Assembly (NCBI RefSeq): GCF_014199195.1
Contig: NZ_JACIJE010000005.1
Span: forward strand, 62,001 to 126,000
From: Neoroseomonas alkaliterrae
GTDB taxonomy: Bacteria; Pseudomonadota; Alphaproteobacteria; Acetobacterales; Acetobacteraceae
DNA: 64,000 nt
Direction: 5' to 3'
The notes under the pieces were generated by a model. It was not told the origin of the DNA, made no database searches, and saw only the letters and a list, made by a program, of their open reading frames with translations. Below are positions 55,434 through 64,000 of this stretch, in pieces (position 1 is the first letter of the stretch; each line of letters starts with the position of its first letter). The translations under genes and the position numbers were made by a program.

Positions 55434-56582
55434 CTAGCCGGGCACGTCCGGGTCCGTCAGGCGCCTGTATTCCTCGAGCGCGTAGCGGTCGGTCATTCCG
55501 GCGATGTAGTCGCAGACGACCAGCGCGCAGGCCGGCGAGCCCGGATCGCCCGCCCTTGCCCGCCAGGCGGGGGGCAGCATCTGCGGCCCGCCATGCAGCG
55601 TGCTGAACAGGATCTGCACCACGCGCTTCGACTTCGCCATGGTGCGGTTGACGCGCCAGTGGCGGTACATCCGGGTGAACAGGAACTCCCGCAGCGCCGC
55701 ATTGGCCTCGGCCATGCCGGGGGAGAAGGCGACGACCGGCTCGCGCGCGCGGCGGATGTCGTCCACCGTCCGCGGCTGCAGCGCGGCGAGGCGGCGGCGC
55801 GTCTCGGCCACCACATCGCCCACCATCATGCCGATCACGCGGCGGGTCGTCTCGGGCGCGGCGCGCTCGGGCGGCATATCCGGCCCCGCGCGGCGCGCCT
55901 CCGCGAGCGCCTGCCCGATCAGCGGCAGCGCCGCCACCTCTTCCAGCGTGAAGAGGCGCGCGCGCAGCCCGTCGTCGAGGTCGTGGTTGTTGTAGGCGAT
56001 GTCGTCCGAGATCGCGGCGACCTGCGCCTCGGCGCTGGCATGGGTGTCGAGGTCGAGCGGATGGCGCGCGTCGTATTCGGCGATGTAGGGCGCGGGCCGG
56101 CGCAGCGGGCCGTTGTGCTTGGCGAGGCCCTCCAGCGTCTCCCAGGTCAGGTTCAGCCCGTCGAAGCCGGCATAGCGCGCTTCGAGCCGCGTCACGGCCT
56201 TGAGCGACTGCGCGTTGTGGTCGAAGCCGCCATGCGGCTTCATCGCGGCGTTCAGCGCATCCTCCCCCGCATGGCCGAATGGCGGGTGGCCGAGGTCGTG
56301 GGCCAGCGCCAGCGCCTCGGCGAGATCCTCGTCGAGCGCGAGCAGCCGCGCGATCGAGCGGGCGATCTGCGCCACCTCGATGCTGTGGGTCAGGCGGGTG
56401 CGGAAATGGTCGCCCTCGTGATAGACGAAGACCTGCGTCTTGTACTGGAGCCGCCGGAAGGCGGTCGAGTGGATGATGCGGTCGCGGTCGCGCTGGAAGG
56501 GCGAGCGCAGATCGCCCGCTTCCTCAGGATGGAGCCGGCCGCGGGAGGTCTCGGGCCGGACGGCATAGGGCGCGAGGCTCAT
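55434..56582 (-). CDS. dgt: Deoxyguanosinetriphosphate triphosphohydrolase-like protein
   Basis: HD-domain dNTP triphosphohydrolase of 382 residues, YfkA/Dgt-like type 2. The metal-binding pattern is LTHSIEVAQIARSIARLLAL then LAHDLGHPPFGHAGEDALN, with HNAQSLKAVTRLE and SDDIAYNNHDLDDGLRA. RDRIIHSTAFRRLQYKTQVF is typical of the N-terminus. ATG at 56582 chosen as family start. It is divergent from erpA with 110 bases between; the dgt-erpA-xth block is common in alphaproteobacteria. Confidence 0.93.
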   Translation of the reverse strand: MSLAPYAVRPETSRGRLHPEEAGDLRSPFQRDRDRIIHSTAFRRLQYKTQVFVYHEGDHFRTRLTHSIEVAQIARSIARLLALDEDLAEALALAHDLGHPPFGHAGEDALNAAMKPHGGFDHNAQSLKAVTRLEARYAGFDGLNLTWETLEGLAKHNGPLRRPAPYIAEYDARHPLDLDTHASAEAQVAAISDDIAYNNHDLDDGLRARLFTLEEVAALPLIGQALAEARRAGPDMPPERAAPETTRRVIGMMVGDVVAETRRRLAALQPRTVDDIRRAREPVVAFSPGMAEANAALREFLFTRMYRHWRVNRTMAKSKRVVQILFSTLHGGPQMLPPAWRARAGDPGSPACALVVCDYIAGMTDRYALEEYRRLTDPDVPG

Positions 56583-56692
56583 GGCCGCGGGCCGTAGCAC
56601 CGGGCCGCGCCGGCGGGCAACCGTGTGCCCGCGCGGCGCGTTGGAAGCGGCCGCGCAAGGCCCTATGTTGCTCGCGAGGAGTCCGCATCGCC

Positions 56693-57046
56693 ATGCCTGA
56701 CGGAACCACCCCCGCATCCGCCTTCCGCGTCACCGAGCGCGCCCGCGCCCAGATCATCGAGATCGCCGGCCGCGAGGGCCGCCCCGGCGCCGGGCTGCGC
56801 CTGTCCGTCGAGGCGGGCGGCTGCTCGGGCTTCCAGTACCGCTTCGGCCTCGAGGACGAGCCTTCCGAGGAGGATCTGGTGGTGGGCGAGGGTCCGGGCC
56901 GCGTCTTCGTGGACCCGGTCTCGCTCGAGCTGCTGGCCGGCGCCGAGCTCGACTGGGCCGAGGAGCTGATCGGCGCGCACTTCGCCATCCGCAACCCGCA
57001 GGCGGTCTCGGCCTGCGGCTGCGGCACATCCTTCTCGGTCGGATGA
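56693..57046 (+). CDS. erpA: Iron-sulfur cluster insertion protein ErpA (A-type carrier)
   Basis: A-type Fe-S carrier of 117 residues that passes clusters to apo-enzymes. Its three cysteines are in VEAGGCSGFQYRFGL and SACGCGTSFSVG, the exact family motif. FRVTERARAQIIEIAGREG begins the fold. The ATG at 56693 is weakly preceded by GAGGAG about 12 bases upstream. In this genome, targets would include IlvD encoded nearby and perhaps BchL/N/B clusters, but that is only inferred. Whether this is ErpA or IscA cannot be fully settled; the dgt-erpA-xth location supports ErpA. Confidence 0.9.
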   Translation: MPDGTTPASAFRVTERARAQIIEIAGREGRPGAGLRLSVEAGGCSGFQYRFGLEDEPSEEDLVVGEGPGRVFVDPVSLELLAGAELDWAEELIGAHFAIRNPQAVSACGCGTSFSVG

Positions 57047-57143
57047 CGTCCACCGCAGCCGCCCCCTCCCCGCCGACCCGGTTCGGGAAAAGGTCGAGGG
57101 GGGCGCGGCGGGAGAAGGTCCTTTCTTCCGCCGGATGGTCGCC

Positions 57144-57911
57144 ATGAGGCTCGCCACCTTCAACGTCAACTCGATCCGCCAGCGCGCCGGCCATGTCGCG
57201 CGCTTCCTGGAGCGCCGGCAGCCCGACCTGCTGTTCCTGCAGGAGACGCGCTGCACGCCCGAACAGGTTCCGGCCATGGAATTCGAGGCGCTGGGCTACC
57301 GCACCCATGCGGTGGGCCAGGCCGGCGGCCGCAACGGCGTCGCCGTGCTCGCGCGCGTGCCCTTCGACGTGGTCGCCGAAGCCCTGCCGGGCGACCCCGA
57401 GGACGGCCAGGCCCGCTACATCGAGGTGCGCGCAGGCGGGATCCACGCCGCCGGCATCTACCTGCCCAACGGCAATTCGGGCGGCGAGGCCGGCTTCGCC
57501 TACAAGCTCGCCTGGATGGACCGCCTGCGCGCGGTCGCGGCCGATCGCCTGGACGCCTTCCTGCCCTTCGCGATCCTCGGCGATTTCAACGTGTGCCCGA
57601 CCGAGGCCGACCTCGCCCCCGGCGCGCTGCCGCCGACCGATGCCCTGGTCCGCCCCGAAGTCCGGGCCCGCTTCCGCGCGCTGCTGCATCTCGGCCTGAC
57701 GGACGCGCTGCGCGCGCTGCATCCGGCCGAGACGCTGTTCACCTACTGGGACTACGGCGCGGCCTTCGAGATCAACCGCGGCCTGCGCATCGACCACGTG
57801 CTGCTGAGCCCGGACCTGGCCGAACGACTGGAATCCTGCGAGGTGGACACGATGCCGCGCAGCGAGGCCCAGCCCTCCGACCACACGCCGGTGATCGCGA
57901 CCCTTCGCTGA
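57144..57911 (+). CDS. xth: Exodeoxyribonuclease III (AP endonuclease, XthA)
   Basis: Mg-dependent phosphodiesterase of base-excision repair; 255 residues. RLATFNVNSIRQRAGH begins the fold with the catalytic Asn; LFLQETRC holds the metal-binding Glu; AILGDFNVCPTEADL gives Asp and Asn; the terminal QPSDHTPVIATL gives the Asp-His pair. The ATG at 57144 gives the family start; ATG 57135 three codons earlier is also possible. It is 97 bases downstream of erpA on the same strand and converges with a small lipoprotein gene. Confidence 0.93.
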   Translation: MRLATFNVNSIRQRAGHVARFLERRQPDLLFLQETRCTPEQVPAMEFEALGYRTHAVGQAGGRNGVAVLARVPFDVVAEALPGDPEDGQARYIEVRAGGIHAAGIYLPNGNSGGEAGFAYKLAWMDRLRAVAADRLDAFLPFAILGDFNVCPTEADLAPGALPPTDALVRPEVRARFRALLHLGLTDALRALHPAETLFTYWDYGAAFEINRGLRIDHVLLSPDLAERLESCEVDTMPRSEAQPSDHTPVIATLR

Positions 57912-57917
57912 CCGCCG

Positions 57918-58238
57918 CTACCAGCGGCGATGGGGACGGCCCCAATAGCCCCACGGCGCCCAGTAGCCGACGCCCCAGCCGATGCCGAGGCTTACCGACG
58001 GGCTCACCACGACCGGGGGCGCCACCGGCACCACCTGGACCGGCACGCCGGGCGAGGCGGCATAGCCATAGGCCGGCGGCGCATAGACCACCGGCGGCGC
58101 GGGCGGCGGCACCGTGGCGCCGGGCGGCGGCGCGGCCGGCAGCGGGCCGAGCGAGCCATCCGGATAGACCGCGCAGCCGCCGAGCAGCATCGCCGAGGCG
58201 AGGGCCGGGAGAACGGCGGAACGGGCGCGCATCGTCAT
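57918..58238 (-). CDS. Small Pro/Val/Tyr-rich lipoprotein
   Basis: Exported protein of 106 residues with a lipobox signal (LASAMLLGGC, Cys about residue 20), then a Pro/Ala/Val/Tyr-rich stretch (PPVVYAPPAYGYA) and a Trp/Gly-rich end (GYWAPWGYWGRPHRRW). Function unknown; similar small surface lipoproteins occur in Acetobacteraceae and Rhizobiales. ATG 58238 is followed by another at 58232. It lies 19 bases after a second lipoprotein gene of the same style and may be cotranscribed with it. Confidence 0.72.
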   Translation of the reverse strand: MTMRARSAVLPALASAMLLGGCAVYPDGSLGPLPAAPPPGATVPPPAPPVVYAPPAYGYAASPGVPVQVVPVAPPVVVSPSVSLGIGWGVGYWAPWGYWGRPHRRW

Positions 58239-58257
58239 GCTGCCTCGCCCTCCCCGC

Positions 58258-58479
58258 TCAGCGCCAATACCCGCCCCAGCACCGCCCCCAGCGGTCGCAT
58301 CGCCGCGGCACCCAGACACGGCGCGGCGCCGGCGCGACATAGACCGGCCGCGGCGGCGGCGCGTAGTAGGGGGTGGGTGCGACATAGACCGGGGCGGGCG
58401 CGGGCGCGACCACCGCCGGCTCGACCACGCAGCCGCCAAGCCCCAGCAGCACCGGCGCCCAGAGCAAACGCTTCACCAT
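58258..58479 (-). CDS. Small YXPP-rich lipoprotein
   Basis: Exported lipoprotein of 73 residues with a lipobox (APVLLGLGGC, Cys about residue 17) and a repetitive Pro/Val/Tyr/Ala tail (PVYVAPTPYYAPPPRPVYVA) ending in CDRWGRCWGGYWR. AGGAGG lies six bases before the ATG. It matches the style of its downstream neighbour (Pro-rich middle, Trp/Gly/Arg-rich end), so the two are probable divergent tandem paralogues. Function unknown. Confidence 0.74.
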   Translation of the reverse strand: MVKRLLWAPVLLGLGGCVVEPAVVAPAPAPVYVAPTPYYAPPPRPVYVAPAPRRVWVPRRCDRWGRCWGGYWR

Positions 58480-58575
58480 ACCGAGCCTCCTGCATCGCGG
58501 AGCCGGCGAGGCTGGCCCGCTGCCTCGGCCGTCACCGCGTTGCGGCACGATCAGCCGCAACGCAGTCTAGCCCGG

Positions 58576-60294
58576 CTACTGGTCGGCGTAGCAATGCGTC
58601 TCCGCGCCGGCGCCGGGGTGGGTGACGGCGCCGAGATGCGCCGGCCCGACGAGCTGGGCGTATTTCCACAGCACGCCCGAGTTGTAGTCGTGCCCGCGCG
58701 GCTTCCAGGCGGCACGGCGGCGCGCGATCTCCTCCTCGGGCACGATCATGTCGATGGTGCCCTTCTCGGCATCGATCACGATGCGGTCGCCGTTCTGCAG
58801 CAGCGCGATCGGCCCGCCGACAGCGGCCTCGGGGCCGACATGGCCGATGCAGAAGCCGCGCGTGGCGCCCGAGAAGCGGCCATCGGTGATCAGCGCCACC
58901 TTGTCGCCCATGCCCTGGCCGTAGATCGCGGAGGTGGTCGAGAGCATCTCCCGCATCCCCGGCCCGCCCTTGGGCCCCTCGTAGCGCACGACGATCACAT
59001 CGCCCGGCTGGTAGGCGCGCGCCTCGACGGCGGCGAAGGCATCCTCCTCGCAGTCGAAGCAGAGCGCCTTGCCCTCGAAGCGCAGGTTCGTCATGCCCGC
59101 GATCTTCACGATGGCGCCATCCGGGGCGAGGTTGCCGTGCAGCGCGACGACGCCGCCGATCGGGCTGATCGGGTCGGAGGTCGGGCGCACCACGTCCTGG
59201 CCGGAGGGGATGATCACCTCGCGGTGGTTCTCGGCGATGGTGCGGCCGGTGACGGTGAGGCAATCGCCCTTGATGTAGCCGCCATCGAGCAGCGCCTTGA
59301 TGATGACGGGCACGCCGCCGATGCGGTGCACATCGGCCGCGACATATTTCCCGCCCGGCTTGAGGTCCGCGATGTGCGGCGTCTTGCGCATGATCTCCGC
59401 GACATCCTGCAGGGTGAAGCGGATGCCGGCCTCGTGCGCCATCGCCGGCAGATGCAGCGCAGCGTTGGTCGAGCCGCCGGTGGCCCCCACGATCGCCGCG
59501 GCGTTGTGCAGCGCATCGAGCGTCACGATGTCGCGCGGGCGGAGGTTGCGGCGGATGAGCTCCACCACCGCCTTGCCCGATTCCACCGCCCAGCGGTCGC
59601 GGTCCTCATCCGGCGCAGGCGCGCCGGCCGAGAAGGGCAGCGCGAGGCCGATCGCCTCGCTCACGCAGGCCATGGTGTTGGCGGTGAACTGCCCGCCGCA
59701 GGCGCCCGCGCCGGGGCAGGCGTGGCGCTCGAGCTCGTCCAGCTCCTCGTCCGACATGTTGCCCGCGGCGTGCTGGCCGACCGCCTCGAAGACATCGAGC
59801 ACCGTCACGTCCCGCCCGTGATGCTTCCCGGGCATGATCGAGCCGCCATACATGAAGACGCTCGGCACGTTCAGCCGCAGCATCGCCATCATCACGCCCG
59901 GCAGCGACTTGTCGCAGCCCGCGATGCCGACCAGCGCGTCGTAGCAATGCCCGCGCATCGTCAGCTCGATGGAATCGGCGATGGTCTCGCGCGAGGCGAG
60001 CGAGGACTTCATGGACTGGTGGCCCATGGCGATGCCGTCGGTCACCGTGATGGTGGTGAACTCGCGCGGCGTGGCGCCGGCCGCCTTCACACCCTTCTTG
60101 GCGGCCTGCGCCTGGCGCGAGAGCGCGATGTTGCACGGCGCGGCCTCGTTCCAGCAGGAGGCCACGCCGACCAGCGGGGCGGCGATCTCCTCGGCCGTCA
60201 GGCCCATGGCGTAGTAGTAGGAGCGATGCGGCGCGCGCTCCGGGCCCATGGTGGTGTGGCGGCTCGGCAGGCGGGACTTGTCCCAGGTCGGCAT
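58576..60294 (-). CDS. ilvD: Dihydroxy-acid dehydratase IlvD
   Basis: Fe-S dehydratase of branched-chain amino-acid and pantothenate synthesis: makes 2-oxo acids from dihydroxy acids. It has 572 residues. Cluster cysteines are in [28 protein letters not shown] and [18 protein letters not shown]. The ATG at 60294 ([17 protein letters not shown]) is preceded by GAGGAA. It follows valS by 23 bases on the same strand, so both may share a transcript; a link between valine synthesis and valyl-tRNA charging is neat but not evidence of shared control. Confidence 0.96.
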   Translation of the reverse strand: MPTWDKSRLPSRHTTMGPERAPHRSYYYAMGLTAEEIAAPLVGVASCWNEAAPCNIALSRQAQAAKKGVKAAGATPREFTTITVTDGIAMGHQSMKSSLASRETIADSIELTMRGHCYDALVGIAGCDKSLPGVMMAMLRLNVPSVFMYGGSIMPGKHHGRDVTVLDVFEAVGQHAAGNMSDEELDELERHACPGAGACGGQFTANTMACVSEAIGLALPFSAGAPAPDEDRDRWAVESGKAVVELIRRNLRPRDIVTLDALHNAAAIVGATGGSTNAALHLPAMAHEAGIRFTLQDVAEIMRKTPHIADLKPGGKYVAADVHRIGGVPVIIKALLDGGYIKGDCLTVTGRTIAENHREVIIPSGQDVVRPTSDPISPIGGVVALHGNLAPDGAIVKIAGMTNLRFEGKALCFDCEEDAFAAVEARAYQPGDVIVVRYEGPKGGPGMREMLSTTSAIYGQGMGDKVALITDGRFSGATRGFCIGHVGPEAAVGGPIALLQNGDRIVIDAEKGTIDMIVPEEEIARRRAAWKPRGHDYNSGVLWKYAQLVGPAHLGAVTHPGAGAETHCYADQ

Positions 60295-60317
60295 GGCGGT
60301 TCCTCTGGTTCTCTCGA

Positions 60318-63017
<2,700 letters not shown>

Positions 63018-63067
63018 GGGGCGCATCCCTTCCCCGCCCGCCGCCCCGCGTCAAGGGCGGCGCCGGG

Positions 63068-63625
63068 TCAGCCCAGCGCGCGGCCGACCACGCGCTCGAT
63101 CTCGGCGCGCACCAGGCGCTCGACCAGCGGCGGCAGATGCTGGTCGAGCCAGTCCTTGAGCAGCGGGCGCAGCTCCTCGCGCACCACATCCTCGATGGTC
63201 GGGCCGCCGCGGGTCACGGCGCTGCCGCGCTCGGCGCTGACCGCGCGCAGCAACTGGCCGACCGAGGCCGCCGCCGCCGCGGCCGCGGCGGGCGCGAGCA
63301 GGCTCTCCGCCGCCGGGGCCACGGACGGGGGCGCCGGCTCGGGCTGCGGCGCCGATGCGGGGGCGGAGGGCGGACCCTCGGGGGGCGAGACCATCATCTC
63401 CTCCGTCAGCAGGAATGGCTCCTCGGCGCCGGCCATGCCGGCCTCCGGCGTGTCGGCCGCCTCGGCGGGCGCGGGCTCCTCCGGCGTGCCCGCCCCGGCG
63501 GCGACAGGCGCCTCGTCCTCGTTCAGGATCCGCCGGATGGAGGCGAGGATGTCCTCCATGGACTGGTCGCTCGCCGCGGTCTGCGTTCCCGGCGCGGCCC
63601 CGGGCTTGCCGGCCGCGTCGCTCAC
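63068..63625 (-). CDS. popZ: PopZ-family (DUF2497) polar organising protein
   Basis: PopZ forms polar condensates that tether the chromosome centromere in Caulobacter. This protein has 185 residues: an N-terminal helix with SMEDILASIRRILNEDEA (about 22-39), a long acidic Pro/Ala-rich disordered middle (about 40-130), and the C-terminal helical oligomerisation part with IEDVVREELRPLLKDWLDQHL and PPLVERLVRAEIERV. These three parts match PopZ architecture. It starts with GTG overlapping the tolC-like stop. Adjacent to valS and tolC, as in other alphaproteobacteria. Confidence 0.9.
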   Translation of the reverse strand: MSDAAGKPGAAPGTQTAASDQSMEDILASIRRILNEDEAPVAAGAGTPEEPAPAEAADTPEAGMAGAEEPFLLTEEMMVSPPEGPPSAPASAPQPEPAPPSVAPAAESLLAPAAAAAAAASVGQLLRAVSAERGSAVTRGGPTIEDVVREELRPLLKDWLDQHLPPLVERLVRAEIERVVGRALG

Positions 63626-64000
63626 GGCCGGGTCCTCGCCTGCGGGCCGGGTGCAGCGGGCGCGAGGCTCTGCACCTGCACCGCCCCTGCCGGCCGCGCC
63701 GGCGCCGCGACATCCGAATAGTCCCCCGTGCCCACCCAGCGGTCCCGCACCGCGTTGTAGTAGGCGCGCGGGTCGTAGATCTGCACCGGCAGGCCGAGAT
63801 CCTGCGCCGTCAGCCGCCCGATCGTGGCCGCCAGCGCATAGGAGGCGTTGATCAGCGTCGCGAGCGAGCGGACGAGCTGCACGCGCGCGTTGAGCAGTTC
63901 CTGCTCGGCGTTCAGCACGTCGAGCGTGGTCCGGCTGCCGACGATCGCCTCGCGCTGCACGCCGTCGAGCGCGATCTCCTGCGCGCGGATCTGGGCGCGC
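63622..64000 (-). CDS. TolC-family outer-membrane efflux protein (C-terminal part only)
   Basis: The last about 126 residues of a TolC-like protein; the N-terminus is beyond the window. The end of an outer-membrane factor coiled coil is seen as TTLDVLNAEQELLNARVQLV and SLATLINASYALAATIGRL, typical of the second TolC repeat. A tail with YDPRAYYNAVRDRWVG follows. TolC forms a trimeric channel for type I secretion and multidrug efflux. It is coupled to the PopZ-family gene by GTGA. Confidence 0.88.
   Translation of the reverse strand, partial: RAQIRAQEIALDGVQREAIVGSRTTLDVLNAEQELLNARVQLVRSLATLINASYALAATIGRLTAQDLGLPVQIYDPRAYYNAVRDRWVGTGDYSDVAAPARPAGAVQVQSLAPAAPGPQARTRP

Overview
This 64 kb window is GC-rich alphaproteobacterial chromosome. 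The gene content points to an aerobic or facultative anoxygenic phototroph of the Rhodospirillales, most likely the Acetobacteraceae (Roseomonas/Roseococcus-like). This placement rests on recognised gene families and gene order and was not tested by a database search. Genes are packed tightly with many ATGA, GTGA and TGATG overlaps. No stretch above about 300 bases lacks a gene; the longest gap (8363-8615) is a divergent promoter. No insertion sequence, prophage, CRISPR array or rRNA was seen; there is one tRNA (Lys).

Region 1 (1-16359) is the end of a photosynthesis gene cluster. bchF-N-B-H-L-M reads leftward and encodes the path from Mg-protoporphyrin to bacteriochlorophyllide, including all three subunits of the dark-operative reductase (BchL/N/B). 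Reading rightward from the same promoter are the cobalamin-binding antirepressor gene ppaA/aerR, the repressor gene ppsR, bchG, a PucC-family transporter gene, bchP and, unusually, hemC overlapping bchP. A small membrane protein and a periplasmic c-type cytochrome follow. The shared promoter holds a perfect 10+10 bp inverted repeat whose arms contain opposed TTGACA hexamers.

Region 2 (16372-33829) is accessory catabolism: an FMN 2-hydroxy-acid dehydrogenase, a small monooxygenase-like protein, D-amino-acid dehydrogenase divergent from an Lrp/AsnC regulator, a DHDPS-family lyase, and a rightward, translationally coupled set (PrpF isomerase, TctC binding protein, two LigI-type amidohydrolases, a MaoC/HTD2-like hydratase, a family III CoA-transferase, a VOC protein). 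The set looks like an undescribed route for a polycarboxylate or lactone. It is followed by a flavoprotein that seems to start with CTG, an orphan molybdenum hydroxylase large subunit with Gln in place of the catalytic Glu, a DsbA-fold isomerase, a two-subunit CoA-transferase and an EamA exporter.

Region 3 (33858-64000) is mostly housekeeping: tRNA-Lys, two cyclophilins, coaD, gyrA, ssb and uvrA (divergent, with a LexA box), an NDUFAF6-like protein, sodB, yajC, a DUF815 ATPase, serS, tatC, tatB, an orphan ABC ATPase in the place where tatA often lies, scpB, scpA, a site-2 protease, nagZ, a SPOR protein, argS, a possible deaminase-fold protein, dgt, erpA, an exonuclease III, two small lipoproteins, ilvD, valS, a PopZ-family gene and the end of a tolC-like gene.
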